Shown: one piece after another, positions 54,696-64,000 of the stretch
Position numbering within the stretch: position 1 is the first letter of the stretch
Layout: each line of letters begins with the position of its first letter
NCBI RefSeq assembly: GCF_003426815.1
Contig: NZ_QKYK01000015.1
Span: forward strand, 62,001 to 126,000
Direction of reading: 5' to 3'
DNA from: Desertimonas flava
GTDB lineage: Bacteria > Actinomycetota > Acidimicrobiia > Acidimicrobiales > Ilumatobacteraceae
DNA length: 64,000 bases
Translations under genes and position numbers: made by a program
The notes under the pieces: model-generated
What the model saw: the letters and a program-made list of their open reading frames with translations, nothing else
The model's database searches: none
What the model was told of the DNA's origin: nothing

Positions 54696-55834
54696 ACGCG
54701 GGCGCCGACCGGCCGTGCGCGTCGGGACACGATCCGCTGCGTGTCGGCTATCTGGCGGCTGTGGCCGGTCTCGAGCTCGCCACGGTCGCCCGGCTCCGGG
54801 TCCTCCTCGCGCACCACGGTCCGGAGGACGCCTACCTCGTCGCGGCCGGTCGGCTGCAACCCCATCCCGTCGTCGAACCGATGCTCACCGGCGATCTGCG
54901 CCGGGCGTGGGCGGCCTCGGCCGCGCGGCGTCCCCCCGAGTACTGGGCGGCGCGATGCGCCGAGGCGGGCATCGGCGCCGTCATTGCGAGCGACGCCGAC
55001 TTCCCGGCGCTGCTGTTCACCGACCCGCAGCCACCGGCGGTGCTGTTCCACCGCGGTGACTGGTCGACGCTCGAGCCTCGCCGGGTCGGTGTCATCGGCA
55101 CGCGAAACGCCACCGGGCCCGGGCATCAGTTCGCCGCTCGCCTCGGGCGCGAGCTCGCCGATGCCGGAGTCAGCATCGTCTCGGGCCTCGCCAAGGGCAT
55201 CGACGCCGCCGCCCACCGCGGTGCCCTCGGCGCCGAGCGCGGCGCGGTCGTGGGTGTCGTCGCCAATGGGCTCGACTCCCCGTATCCACGCCAGAACGCC
55301 CAGTTGTGGGAGGCCGTCGCCGCGGGAGGTCTGCTGCTGTCGGAGTGGCCGCCGGGCACGGAACCCGAACGCTTCCGGTTCCCCCTGCGCAACCGCATCA
55401 TCGCCGCGCTCAGCGAGATCGTCGTCGTGGTCGAGAGTCGCGAGCGCGGCGGCTCGCTCACCACGGTGCGCGAGGCCCTCGAGCGGGGGATCGAGGTGAT
55501 GGCCGTCCCCGGCTCGGTGCACAGCAGAGCCTCGGCGGGCACGAACCAACTGCTCCGAGACGGTGCCGCACCCGTCACCGATCCGGGCGACGTCCTCCTC
55601 GCCCTCGGCCTCGATCATCGCCGCCAGCCCGGTCCGGCCTTCGATCCCCGCCCGCTCCCGCGAGGGATCGAGGCCGTCGTCCTCGATCGATGCCGGGCCG
55701 ATCCGTGCACACTCGAGCACGTGGTGTCCGAGCTCGGACTGTCGGTCACCGAGGCGGCGATGACGCTGGCCCGGCTCGAGCGATCGGGCTGGGTGCGCGA
55801 GTCGGGTGGCTGGTTCGAGCAGGTCGTCGCATGA
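54683..55834 (+). CDS. dprA: DNA-processing protein DprA
   Basis: The 383-residue protein loads RecA on incoming single-stranded DNA in transformation. A SAM-like N-terminal region is followed by the Rossmann core with GVIGTRNATGPG, IVSGLAKGIDAAAHRGAL, SEWPPGTEPERFRFPLRNRII and GGSLTTVREALERG. A C-terminal winged helix (DPCTLEHVVSELGLSVTEAAMTLARLERSGWV) is present. ATG 54683 overlaps the comM stop by 13 bases; GTG 54692 would make a GTGA overlap instead. The coupling suggests a shared role. Confidence 0.93.
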   Translation: MDRVNAGADRPCASGHDPLRVGYLAAVAGLELATVARLRVLLAHHGPEDAYLVAAGRLQPHPVVEPMLTGDLRRAWAASAARRPPEYWAARCAEAGIGAVIASDADFPALLFTDPQPPAVLFHRGDWSTLEPRRVGVIGTRNATGPGHQFAARLGRELADAGVSIVSGLAKGIDAAAHRGALGAERGAVVGVVANGLDSPYPRQNAQLWEAVAAGGLLLSEWPPGTEPERFRFPLRNRIIAALSEIVVVVESRERGGSLTTVREALERGIEVMAVPGSVHSRASAGTNQLLRDGAAPVTDPGDVLLALGLDHRRQPGPAFDPRPLPRGIEAVVLDRCRADPCTLEHVVSELGLSVTEAAMTLARLERSGWVRESGGWFEQVVA

Positions 55835-55924
55835 CGGCCCCGGCTCCCGATCCGCGGCGCGTGGTGACCGCAGCGACAGGGGGTGTCCGTCGGTCCGGCC
55901 GGGTCAGCGAATACTCTCGGCCCG

Positions 55925-56899
55925 GTGACCGCCCGCCGTTCCACCGTCGCGACGCCTCGCGTCGCGTCCGGTGGCCGGGAGCACTCCGGCGACGGGAACG
56001 GCGCCGATCCCGTCGACGTCTCGCCGGCCTGGCGCATCGACTCGTTCGGGAGATCGCTCACCTCGTTGTCGGCGCACACGGTGGCGGCCTACTGCACCGA
56101 CGTGCGCGGGTTCGCCGAGTGGGCCGGCCGCAGCGGCATCACCGACCCGGCGCGGGTGAAGCGCACGACGATCCGGCGCTATCTGGCGTTCCTCACCACC
56201 CGCGAGTACGCCCGACGCAGCGTGGCGCGCAAGACGGCGTCGATCCGCCGCTACTTCCGCTGGTCGGTGCGCAACGGCCACGCCGAGACCGACCCCACGC
56301 TCGGGATCCAGGTGCCGGCCGGCACGGGACGCCTTCCCCGGGTGCTCGACGCCCACGACGTCGGCGAACTGCTCGACGGGGCCCGGCCCGAGGACGAGCC
56401 GGTGTGGCGCCGGGCCATGGACGATGCCGTGCTCGAGCTGCTCTACGGCTCGGGGCTGCGGGTGAGCGAGCTGTGTGGGCTCGACGTCGCCTCGGTCGAC
56501 CTCGAGGCGGCGGCCGTCGTGGTGTGGGGCAAGGGCGCCAAGGAGCGGCGGGTCCCGCTCTCGGCGCCGTCGGTGTCGGCGCTGCGACGGTGGCTGCCGC
56601 TGCGTGGCGACGTCGTGTCACCCGAGGGCGACGGGGCGCGGGCGCTGTTCGGCAACGAGCGGGGACGCCGGCTCACCCCTCGCGACGTCCGGCGCATCGT
56701 CGATCGGCGGTCGCCGTCACCCACCCACCCGCACGCACTCCGCCACACGTTCGCCACGCACCTGCTCGACGGCGGGGCCGACCTGCGCGCGGTCCAGGAG
56801 CTGCTCGGCCACAGCGACGTCGCCACCACGCAGCGCTACACCCACGTGAGCAAAGACCGCCTGCGCTCCGCTTACAACGACGCCCATCCTCGTGCTTGA
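55925..56899 (+). CDS. xerC: Tyrosine recombinase XerC/XerD
   Basis: A 324-residue integrase of the XerC/D type that resolves chromosome dimers. It has an N-terminal SAM-like core-binding domain (LTSLSAHTVAAYCTDVRGFAEW) and a catalytic domain with Arg in YGSGLRVSELCGL, Lys in VVVWGKGAKERRVPL, HALRHTFATHLL (His-x-x-Arg), His in LLGHSDVATTQRY and the nucleophilic Tyr in RYTHVSK. The place between dprA and whiG is the usual location of actinobacterial xerC. GTG 55925 is fixed by TACTCT 7 bases upstream (leaderless pattern); the frame extends to 55883. Confidence 0.88.
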   Translation: MTARRSTVATPRVASGGREHSGDGNGADPVDVSPAWRIDSFGRSLTSLSAHTVAAYCTDVRGFAEWAGRSGITDPARVKRTTIRRYLAFLTTREYARRSVARKTASIRRYFRWSVRNGHAETDPTLGIQVPAGTGRLPRVLDAHDVGELLDGARPEDEPVWRRAMDDAVLELLYGSGLRVSELCGLDVASVDLEAAAVVVWGKGAKERRVPLSAPSVSALRRWLPLRGDVVSPEGDGARALFGNERGRRLTPRDVRRIVDRRSPSPTHPHALRHTFATHLLDGGADLRAVQELLGHSDVATTQRYTHVSKDRLRSAYNDAHPRA

Positions 56900-56935
56900 C
56901 GGGCAGCAGCGCGTCACCGGTCCGGATGGCGGGCG

Positions 56936-57697
56936 ATGAGCATCGTCGACGTCGATCCGCACCTGGCCATGCAGTGGGACCGGTGGGCCAAACGCCGCAG
57001 CCCGGCCGCCCGCGACCACCTCATCGTGTCGTACTCACCACTCGTGAAGTTCATCGCCGGCCGCGTCGGCGCTGGATTGCCCTCGAGTGTCGACCCGGGC
57101 GACCTGGTGAGTTCGGGCGTCATCGGCTTGATCGACGCCCTCGAACGGTTCGACCCCGCTCAGGGCGTCAAGTTCGAGACGTTCGCCACCCCGCGGATCC
57201 GCGGGGCCATCTACGACGGCCTGCGCCAGCTCGACTGGGTGCCCCGTTCCGTGCGGACGAAGTCCCGCGACGTCCAGGCGGCCATCAGCGAGCTCGAGGG
57301 TCGGCTCGGCCGCTCACCGACCGACGACGAGTTGGCCGAGCAGCTGGGCATCGCGCGCAGTGTCCTCGACCGCTGGTTGTCGGAGATCGCCAGCACCACC
57401 GTGGGCCCGCTGGAACGGGCCCTCGACGCCGGCATCGAACCCGTCGCCCTGTCGGGCGAGACGCCGGCCGTGCCGTCCAAGGTGGTGGAGCAGCGCGAGC
57501 TCAGCCAGCTGATGCGCGAGGAGATCGCCCGGCTTCCCGATCGCGAGAAGCTCGTGCTGTCGCTCTACTACGACGAGGGTCTCACCCTCGCCCAGATCGG
57601 ACGCGTGCTCGGCGTCAGCGAGAGCCGGGTGCCGCAGATCCACTCGAAGTCGGTGCTGCACCTCCGGGCCCGGCTCTCGGCCGCCGGGATCCGCTGA
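56936..57697 (+). CDS. whiG: RNA polymerase sigma factor of the WhiG/FliA group
   Basis: The 253-residue sigma-28 family factor has region 2 (SYSPLVKFIAGRVGAGLPSSVDPGDLVSSGVIGLIDALERFDPAQGVKFETFATPRIRGAIYDGLRQLDWVPRSVR positions ~32-105), region 3 (GRSPTDDELAEQLGI) and region 4 (RLPDREKLVLSLYYDEGLTLAQIGRVLGVSESRVPQIHSKSVLHL). FliA/WhiG factors control motility or sporulation-like programmes, and no flagellar gene is seen here. The gene lies in the conserved actinobacterial xerC-whiG-M23-rpsB order. Only a poor Shine-Dalgarno is seen before ATG 56936. Confidence 0.9.
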   Translation: MSIVDVDPHLAMQWDRWAKRRSPAARDHLIVSYSPLVKFIAGRVGAGLPSSVDPGDLVSSGVIGLIDALERFDPAQGVKFETFATPRIRGAIYDGLRQLDWVPRSVRTKSRDVQAAISELEGRLGRSPTDDELAEQLGIARSVLDRWLSEIASTTVGPLERALDAGIEPVALSGETPAVPSKVVEQRELSQLMREEIARLPDREKLVLSLYYDEGLTLAQIGRVLGVSESRVPQIHSKSVLHLRARLSAAGIR

Positions 57698-57734
57698 CCC
57701 ACCGGCGGAGGCATCGACCGAACGGGACGAGCCG

Positions 57735-58253
57735 GTGAGCCGGCGGGCCAGGGTGGCTGCCGCGCTCGTCGTGATGCTCGCTTTGCTGCTCGGCGGGCCC
57801 GGACGGATCGCGTCGGCATCCGGGTGCCTGCTGCCACCGGTCGACACACCGATCACGCGGCCCTTCGACGCTCCGGCGTGTCGTTGGTGTGCCGGCCACC
57901 GCGGGGTGAACTACGCGCCGGGGCCGGGAACCCCGGTACGTGCGGCCGCCGCCGGCACGGTCACGTTCAGCGGGGTGGTCGTCGACATCCGCTACGTCGT
58001 GGTGCGTCACGCCGACGGCATCCTGGCCACGTACGGAGGGCTGGAGTCGAGCCACCTCGTCGCAGGAGCGGTCGTCGCCGCAGGAGCGGTCGTCGGCCGC
58101 TCCGGTCCCGAGCTCTACTTCGGTCTGCGCACCGGTCCCGACGAGTACATCGACCCGGCGCCCCTGCTCGGCCAGCTGGTCGTGCCGCCGTACCTGGTCC
58201 CCACGGACGGGACGGGCCGGCGACCGCCGCCTCCGGCCCGCCTCGAGTGCTGA
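57735..58253 (+). CDS. M23-type peptidase-like protein with degenerate active site
   Basis: The 172-residue secreted protein has a signal peptide ([22 protein letters not shown]) followed by a LytM fold: [27 protein letters not shown] ... LYFGLR. An active M23 enzyme needs HxxxD in the first motif and HxH late. Here the first reads HRGVN (Asp to Asn) and the last reads LYFGL (His to Tyr), so zinc hydrolysis is unlikely. It may act as an activator, as EnvC and NlpD do. The M23 gene next to rpsB is common in Actinobacteria. Confidence 0.82.
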   Translation: MSRRARVAAALVVMLALLLGGPGRIASASGCLLPPVDTPITRPFDAPACRWCAGHRGVNYAPGPGTPVRAAAAGTVTFSGVVVDIRYVVVRHADGILATYGGLESSHLVAGAVVAAGAVVGRSGPELYFGLRTGPDEYIDPAPLLGQLVVPPYLVPTDGTGRRPPPPARLEC

Positions 58254-58318
58254 CCGGCGCTGCGCACCCACCGCGGTTGCCCCGCTCACCGGGCCGTCCA
58301 CCCGCTAAGCTTGCTCCG

Positions 58319-58336
58319 GCTCATCGACCGATGAGC
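58319..58336. promoter_or_regulatory. Palindrome GCTCATCG-AC-CGATGAGC upstream of rpsB
   Basis: Eight-base arms with a 2-base centre sit 94 bases before the rpsB start, after a TAAGCT hexamer (58306-58311) that may be the -10. The arms are the same GCTCATCG/CGATGAGC bases found in the hairpins at 4949, 15341 and 23498. The role is uncertain: leader structure, terminator of the M23 gene or ribosomal autoregulation. Confidence 0.4.
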
Positions 58337-58429
58337 TGCACACCTCATGTACCGCCGCCTCACTGCGGTCGCCCCGCCCTCGGGCCGGGCGCCTGGCGAC
58401 GGTCACAACCGCAGAAGGAGAACACTTCC

Positions 58430-59404
<975 letters not shown>

Positions 59405-59459
59405 GCGGCGGGCCACCACCCCTTTCCGTAGATCTCCCCAGGAATTGCAAGGATCACCA

Positions 59460-60248
59460 ATGTCATTCACCGCCAAGGACGTCCAGGCCCTTCGACAGGC
59501 CACCGGCGCCGGCATGATGGATTCCAAGAAGGCTCTCGAAGCCAACAACGGCGACATCGAGGCCGCCACGCAGTGGCTGCGTGAGCAGGGTCTGGCGGCG
59601 AGCGCCAAGCGCAGCGACCGTGAGAACACCCAGGGCGTCGTCGCCCTGCACGTGGCCGGATCCGTCGGCGCACTCGTCGAGCTCAAGTGCGAGACCGACT
59701 TCGTGGCCGGCAGCGAGCAGTTCAAGTCCGAGGCCGAGACGCTCGCCAAGCTCGTCGTCGCCGGCGACGAGTCCAGCGTGTCCACCCGTCAGGCCGAACT
59801 CGACGACCTCAAGATCACGCTCAAGGAGAACATCGAGCTCGGTCGCGTGGTGCGTCTCGCCGCCGGCTCCGGTGAGATCCTCGACAGCTACCTGCACGTG
59901 CAGGGTGGCCGCGGCGTCAACGGCGTGCTCGTCGTGCTCGCCGGTGGCGACACGGCGCTGGCCCACGACGTCGCCGTCCACATCGGCTTCGCCCGTCCGA
60001 CGTACCTCACCCGAGACGAGGTGCCGGCCGACATCGTCGCGGCCGAGCGGGCCACGCTCGAGACGATCAGCCGCAACGAGGGCAAGCCCGAGGCGGCGCT
60101 GCCGAAGATCATCGAAGGCCGTCTCAACGGCTTCTTCAAGGGCATCGTGCTGCTCGAGCAGCCCTACGCCAAAGACGACAAGCAGACGATCACCCAGCTG
60201 CTGGGCGACGCCAAGATCGTCTCGTTCGCCCAGATCGAGATCGGCTGA
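59460..60248 (+). CDS. tsf: Translation elongation factor Ts
   Basis: The 262-residue guanine nucleotide exchange factor for EF-Tu has an N-terminal UBA-like domain (FTAKDVQALRQATGAGMMDSKKALEA), the DTEAATQWLRE-type linker and the EF_TS core with VALVELKCETDFVA-type motif, YLHVQGGRGVNGVLVVL and KIIEGRLNGFF. Its length is near the family norm. ATG 59460 follows AAGGAT. It is 55 bases after rpsB. Confidence 0.96.
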   Translation: MSFTAKDVQALRQATGAGMMDSKKALEANNGDIEAATQWLREQGLAASAKRSDRENTQGVVALHVAGSVGALVELKCETDFVAGSEQFKSEAETLAKLVVAGDESSVSTRQAELDDLKITLKENIELGRVVRLAAGSGEILDSYLHVQGGRGVNGVLVVLAGGDTALAHDVAVHIGFARPTYLTRDEVPADIVAAERATLETISRNEGKPEAALPKIIEGRLNGFFKGIVLLEQPYAKDDKQTITQLLGDAKIVSFAQIEIG

Positions 60249-60290
60249 CACTGCGGCCTGACCAGGACCGTTGCCACTAGTCTGCGCCCC

Positions 60291-61034
60291 GTGACTCACA
60301 CCGACGCCCCCACTCCACGCTGGCGCCGGGTGGTCTTCAAGCCGTCGGGCGAAGCGCTCGCCGGGCCGTCCGGAACCGGAATCGACCCAGCGACGCTCGC
60401 CCACACGGCCCAATCCATCATCGAGATCCGCCAGGGCCTCGACGTCGATGTCGCCGTCGTCGTCGGTGGCGGCAACTTCTGGCGCGGCCGTGAGGGCGAG
60501 CTGTCGGGGATGGACGCCACGCAGTCCGACCACATCGGCATGCTCGGCACGGTGATGAACGCCCTCGCCCTGCAAGACGCCCTCGAGCGTCTCGGCCAGC
60601 CCACCCGGGTGCAGTCGGCCATCGAGATGCCGCGGATCGCCGAGCCGTACATCCGGCGCCGGGCCGTGCGGCACCTCGAGAAGGGCCGCGTGGTCATCTT
60701 CGCCGCCGGCACGGGCAACCCGTTCTTCACCACCGACACCGCCGCCGCCCTGCGAGCGGCCGAGATCGATGCCGAAGCCCTGCTCAAAGGCACCCATTCG
60801 GGCGTCGACGGCGTGTACGACGCCGACCCGCGCACCACGCCGAGCGCCGTCAAGTACGACGAGATCGGCTACATGGAGGTCATGACGAAGGACCTCAAGG
60901 TGATGGACGCGACGGCCATCGCCTTCTGCCGGGACAACAAGATCCCGATCGTCGTGTTCGACATGTCCCGATCGGGGTCGCTCCGTGACATCGTGCTCGG
61001 CGGCCGGGTCGGCACCATCGTCCACGATGTCTGA
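60291..61034 (+). CDS. pyrH: UMP kinase
   Basis: The 247-residue hexameric UMP kinase of the amino-acid-kinase fold has [12 protein letters not shown] (N-terminal GEAL), [26 protein letters not shown] and [17 protein letters not shown]. The usual KLSGE is FKPSGE here. GTG 60291 has TAGTCT exactly 7 bases before it, a leaderless promoter pattern, so pyrH may also be transcribed apart from tsf. Confidence 0.95.
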   Translation: MTHTDAPTPRWRRVVFKPSGEALAGPSGTGIDPATLAHTAQSIIEIRQGLDVDVAVVVGGGNFWRGREGELSGMDATQSDHIGMLGTVMNALALQDALERLGQPTRVQSAIEMPRIAEPYIRRRAVRHLEKGRVVIFAAGTGNPFFTTDTAAALRAAEIDAEALLKGTHSGVDGVYDADPRTTPSAVKYDEIGYMEVMTKDLKVMDATAIAFCRDNKIPIVVFDMSRSGSLRDIVLGGRVGTIVHDV

Positions 61035-61055
61035 ACGCGTGGTTACGCTGGTCGG

Positions 61056-61613
61056 GTGATCGACGAGACCCTGCTCGAGACCATCGACAAGATGGACAAG
61101 GCAGTTGCCCATGTGACCCAGCAGTTCCAGACCGTCCGCACCGGGCGGGCGGCGCCTGCGCTCGTCGAGCGGTTGCACGTCGAGTACTACGGCGCCCAGG
61201 TCCCCGTGCTGCAACTGGCCAGCGTGCAGGTGCCCGAGGCCCGTCAGCTCCTCGTGCGGCCCCACGACCGCGCCACCCTCGGCGCCATCGAGCGTGCCAT
61301 CATCGACTCGGACCTCGGCGTCGCGCCGAGCAACGACGGGGTGGTGATCCGCCTGTCGTTCCCGCCGCTCACCGAGGAGCGCCGGAAGGAGTACGTGAAG
61401 GTCGTGAAGAATATGGCCGAGGAAGGCCGGGTGGCCGTGCGCAACCTCCGCCGTGAGGCCCGCAAGGCGCTCGAGCACACCGAGAAGCAAGGCGAGATCT
61501 CCGCCGACGAGCTCGAGCGGGCCGAGAAGGAGCTGGAGAAGATCACCCATGACCACACCGAGGCCATCGACGCCGCTCTGAGCCGCAAGGAGGCCGAGCT
61601 GCTCGAGGTGTGA
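61056..61613 (+). CDS. frr: Ribosome recycling factor
   Basis: A 185-residue RRF, standard length, which with EF-G splits terminated ribosomes. Hallmarks are FQTVRTGRAAPALVERLHVEYYG, VQVPEARQLLVRPHD, RLSFPPLTEERRKEYVKVVKNMAEEGRVAVRNLRREARK and the acidic helix at the end. GTG 61056 has TACGCT 6 bases upstream, again a leaderless pattern, and there is no Shine-Dalgarno. Confidence 0.96.
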   Translation: MIDETLLETIDKMDKAVAHVTQQFQTVRTGRAAPALVERLHVEYYGAQVPVLQLASVQVPEARQLLVRPHDRATLGAIERAIIDSDLGVAPSNDGVVIRLSFPPLTEERRKEYVKVVKNMAEEGRVAVRNLRREARKALEHTEKQGEISADELERAEKELEKITHDHTEAIDAALSRKEAELLEV

Positions 61614-61667
61614 TCCCCGAGCACTCGACGCGGGACGGAGAAGAACGATCGATGAGTGGAGCTTTCG

Positions 61668-63455
61668 ATGAGTGACGACAGGTGGCGACGAAACGGGCGC
61701 GAGGACGACCCGGACGAGGAGTTCGGCGGTCCACTGTTCCCGGACGATCCGTCTGGCGCCGCACGCCGGCCCGCCGACCCGTCGGCGGGCTTCGAGACCG
61801 GGGAACACCGGCTCCGCTTCGGCCCCGACGACACCGGACCGTTGCCCCACTGGACCGATCCGCCCACCGGTGAGATTCCCCGCCTCGACCCGCGGGGCAC
61901 CAGCGCGGGCCCCGGGAACGACGACGCCGAGGATGACGACGTCGACGTGTGGTCGACGTTCACCACGGAGTCGCCCGTCTGGCGCGATGACGAGGAGAAC
62001 CTGCCCACGGGCGTGATCGAGCAGGTGTCGCCCGACTACCCACCGCCGGACGCGAGCGGATCGTTCGAACGGGACCCGAGCACCGGAACGATGCATCCCT
62101 TCGATGCCGCCTCCACCGGTGAGGTCGGCCGCGTCGGTCGTGACCCGAGCGGCGCCGTGCCGCGCGACCCCAGCGGCGGCTACGGCCGCACCGGCGACAT
62201 CAGCCGGCCCATCGACGCCGACGGCAGCCTCTTCGGCGACGATGACGACGACTTCCGGCCGTCGCGCGGCGTCGGCGACCCGTCGGGTTCCGTGCCTCGC
62301 ACCACTGGTTCGCAGCGCCGCGTCACCGGCTCCAACCCGCGGATCACCGGTTCGAACCCCCGCATCACGGGCTCCCAGCTGCGCACCGGCCGGTCGGCCG
62401 AGCGTGGCCTCAACCTCACCGGCGAGGTGCCGCTGCCCCCGCGCCGTGAGCCCGGCCGCATCACCATCGGCACCGACCCGTCGGGCATGCCCCGTCGCCA
62501 GCCCGAGCCCGGTCGTCGCCGGCAGTCGCCCGGACGCGGCGGGGGTCGCCCCATCGGTCCGTCCCGGGCGAGCGCACCGCCCCCGCCGCGCAGCATGTCG
62601 ACGGCCACCATCGCCGGCGTCGTGATGGCCGCGGTGTTCATCGCCGCACTGATCCTGTCGACCGTCGTCACGGTCGCGCTCGTGGCCATCGTGCTGGCGC
62701 TCGCCGGCTGGGAGTACTTCGGCAAGGTCACCGAGAAGGGATACCGACCCGCGGTGTTCCCCGGTCTCGCGGCCTGCCTGTTCATACCGATCGGGGCCTA
62801 CGCGTTCGGCGATCAGGCGTTGACGCTCGGCTTGATGCTGGTGTTCGTCGCCTCGTCGGTGAGCTTCATCGCCGCGCACGGCGTGGAGTCCGGCCCGCTG
62901 CCCAACATGGCGGTCACCACGCTCGGCGTGGTGTGGATCGGCATCCTCGGCGCCTTCGCCGGGCTGATCCTCCGCCTGTCCACCGGCGCCACGGCGTTCG
63001 GCGACACTGCGTTCTTCGGCAACGGACCGAACATCGGCACCGACACGCTGTTCTTCATCGCCCTCGGCATTGCCGCCAACGACATCGGGGCCCTCGCCGT
63101 CGGTTCGGTCGCCGGCAAGTCAGCGCTGCGGGCGTGGGTGAGCCCCAGCAAGACCATCGAGGGGCTCATCGGCGGCTCGGCGGCCACGCTCGTCACGATG
63201 TTCGTCGCCGGCCAGCTCGCTCCCGACGGCAACGTCTGGGGCCAGACCAAGTGGTGGTTGCTTCTCGCCGTCGTGATCATCGTGTTGGCTCCGCTCGGCG
63301 ACCTGACCGAGTCGATGTTCAAGCGCAATCTCGAGATCAAGGACTTCGGCACCATCGTGCAGGGGCACGGCGGTGTGCTCGACCGCTTCGACGGATTCCT
63401 CTTCGTGCTGCCGGGGGCGTACTACCTCACCCTCGTGCTCCTCGCCACGGCGTAG
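61668..63455 (+). CDS. cdsA: Phosphatidate cytidylyltransferase with ~300-residue disordered N-terminus
   Basis: A 595-residue protein. The C-terminal half (~310-595) is a typical CdsA with about eight membrane segments and the signature SMFKRNLEIKDFGTIVQGHGG ... DRFDGFLF, making CDP-diacylglycerol for phospholipids. The first ~300 residues are hydrophilic, Asp/Pro/Gly/Thr-rich, with short repeats (RITGSNPRITGSQ, DPSG) and no predicted fold. ATG 61668 has GGAG at good spacing; GTG 61656 would add four residues. Typical CdsA proteins are 260-300 residues, so the extension is unusual. Confidence 0.92.
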   Translation: MSDDRWRRNGREDDPDEEFGGPLFPDDPSGAARRPADPSAGFETGEHRLRFGPDDTGPLPHWTDPPTGEIPRLDPRGTSAGPGNDDAEDDDVDVWSTFTTESPVWRDDEENLPTGVIEQVSPDYPPPDASGSFERDPSTGTMHPFDAASTGEVGRVGRDPSGAVPRDPSGGYGRTGDISRPIDADGSLFGDDDDDFRPSRGVGDPSGSVPRTTGSQRRVTGSNPRITGSNPRITGSQLRTGRSAERGLNLTGEVPLPPRREPGRITIGTDPSGMPRRQPEPGRRRQSPGRGGGRPIGPSRASAPPPPRSMSTATIAGVVMAAVFIAALILSTVVTVALVAIVLALAGWEYFGKVTEKGYRPAVFPGLAACLFIPIGAYAFGDQALTLGLMLVFVASSVSFIAAHGVESGPLPNMAVTTLGVVWIGILGAFAGLILRLSTGATAFGDTAFFGNGPNIGTDTLFFIALGIAANDIGALAVGSVAGKSALRAWVSPSKTIEGLIGGSAATLVTMFVAGQLAPDGNVWGQTKWWLLLAVVIIVLAPLGDLTESMFKRNLEIKDFGTIVQGHGGVLDRFDGFLFVLPGAYYLTLVLLATA

Positions 63456-63459
63456 CGGG

Positions 63460-64000
63460 ATGGCCGTCCGCGTCGCGATCGCCGGTTCGTCGGGTTCGAT
63501 CGGTACCCAGACGCTCGACGTCGTGCGCGCCGAGCCCGGCCGCTACGAGGTGACGGCACTCGGTGTCGGTTCGTCGATCGACGTGCTGATCGAGCAGGCG
63601 CAGGAGTTCCGCCCCGAGGTCGTCGCCGTGGCCGATCCGGCCCGCCGGGCCGAGGTCGCTGCGGCGCTGCCGTTCGCCACGGTGGTCGACGATTTCGCCG
63701 ATCTCGTCGGTCCAGCCGACGTGGTGGTGAACGCCGTCGTCGGGTTCGCCGGCCTGCCCGTCACGCTCGGCACGCTGGCGGCCGGCAAGCGTCTCGCCCT
63801 GGCCAACAAGGAGAGTCTCATCGCCGCCGGACCGGTGGTGCAGCCGTTGCGATCCACCCCTGGCGCCGAGCTCGTGCCCGTCGACTCCGAGCACTGCGCG
63901 GTGCACCAGTGCCTGCGTTCGTCCGACGCCCCGGTCCGGGAGATCTCGCGGTTGCTCATGACGGCGAGTGGCGGGCCGTTCCGGGGCCGGTCCGCCGCCG
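63460..64000 (+). CDS. dxr: 1-deoxy-D-xylulose 5-phosphate reductoisomerase, 3' end outside window
   Basis: The first 180 residues of Dxr (IspC), the NADPH enzyme that converts DXP to MEP in the isoprenoid pathway. Visible are the NADPH fold VAIAGSSGSIGTQTLDVVRA, VVNAVVGFAGLPVTLGTLAAGKRLALANKESLIAAG and the metal-site region VPVDSEHCAVHQCL followed by LMTASGGPFRG. The ATG at 63460 begins 5 bases after the cdsA stop. The cdsA-dxr order is conserved in Actinobacteria. The remaining ~200 residues lie beyond base 64000. Confidence 0.94.
   Translation, partial: MAVRVAIAGSSGSIGTQTLDVVRAEPGRYEVTALGVGSSIDVLIEQAQEFRPEVVAVADPARRAEVAAALPFATVVDDFADLVGPADVVVNAVVGFAGLPVTLGTLAAGKRLALANKESLIAAGPVVQPLRSTPGAELVPVDSEHCAVHQCLRSSDAPVREISRLLMTASGGPFRGRSAA

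Noticed and set aside
59463-62879. 1138-residue open frame antisense to tsf-pyrH-frr-cdsA
   Set aside because: It is a shadow of GC-rich third codon positions in real genes on the plus strand; no domain and no ribosome binding site.

Overview
The window is high-GC bacterial chromosome, densely packed with genes on both strands. Several points suggest a high-GC actinobacterium, probably Acidimicrobiia (Ilumatobacter-like). These are a mycothione reductase, a WhiG/FliA-type sigma factor, DUF2510 and WYL proteins, a type-2 leuA with a Leu-codon leader, and the core order comM-dprA-xerC-whiG-M23-rpsB-tsf-pyrH-frr-cdsA-dxr. The class-level placement is inferred from gene content only.

Layout. 1-3520: a peptide/nickel-type ABC importer operon (dppB-C-D-F, last gene cut by the window edge), with a perfect palindrome upstream. 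3657-16841: accessory metabolism. It holds a DUF899 protein, an SDR lacking its Tyr/Lys pair, a divergent operon (pentapeptide/DinB, hydrolase, two PCD-VOC fusions) beside a WYL regulator, an acyl-CoA dehydrogenase, a methyltransferase, a hemerythrin, a LuxR protein, a PNPOx-like protein, a divergent diadenylate-cyclase-like protein and an aldehyde dehydrogenase. 16945-23495: a translationally coupled operon (receiver-PIG-L deacetylase, ATP-grasp, PHP hydrolase, processive glycosyltransferase, small membrane protein) facing a hybrid histidine kinase. It looks like a signal-controlled glycan system. 23553-25482: leuA with a complete attenuator (promoter, leaderless peptide with four Leu codons, terminator).

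25483-32352: DEAD-box helicase, acyltransferase, CPBP protease, then murI-rph-rdgB-mtr. 32375-39465: a phosphatase-like membrane protein, a DUF2207 protein, an odd tRNA with anticodon UAG, a palindrome-rich gap holding a broken copy of the tail of the neighbouring ATPase, the ATPase itself, and an L,D-transpeptidase. 39497-52976: small regulators and enzymes (LysR/SnoaL, VOC, GNAT, WYL/class V aminotransferase, two fold-type II PLP enzymes, a 114-bp tandem repeat, a glycosyltransferase with a secreted cupredoxin-like partner, a winged-helix/hydrolase fusion, clpP and a lipoprotein). 53163-64000: the conserved core block.

Three patterns recur. Many genes appear leaderless, with a TANNNT-like hexamer 6-8 bases before the start codon. 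A set of palindromes shares the core GTGCCTGGCAC but has different, fully self-complementary arms. A second hairpin family begins with GCGATGAGC and sits at gene 3' ends. Translational coupling (ATGA, GTGA, TGACATG junctions) is very common.
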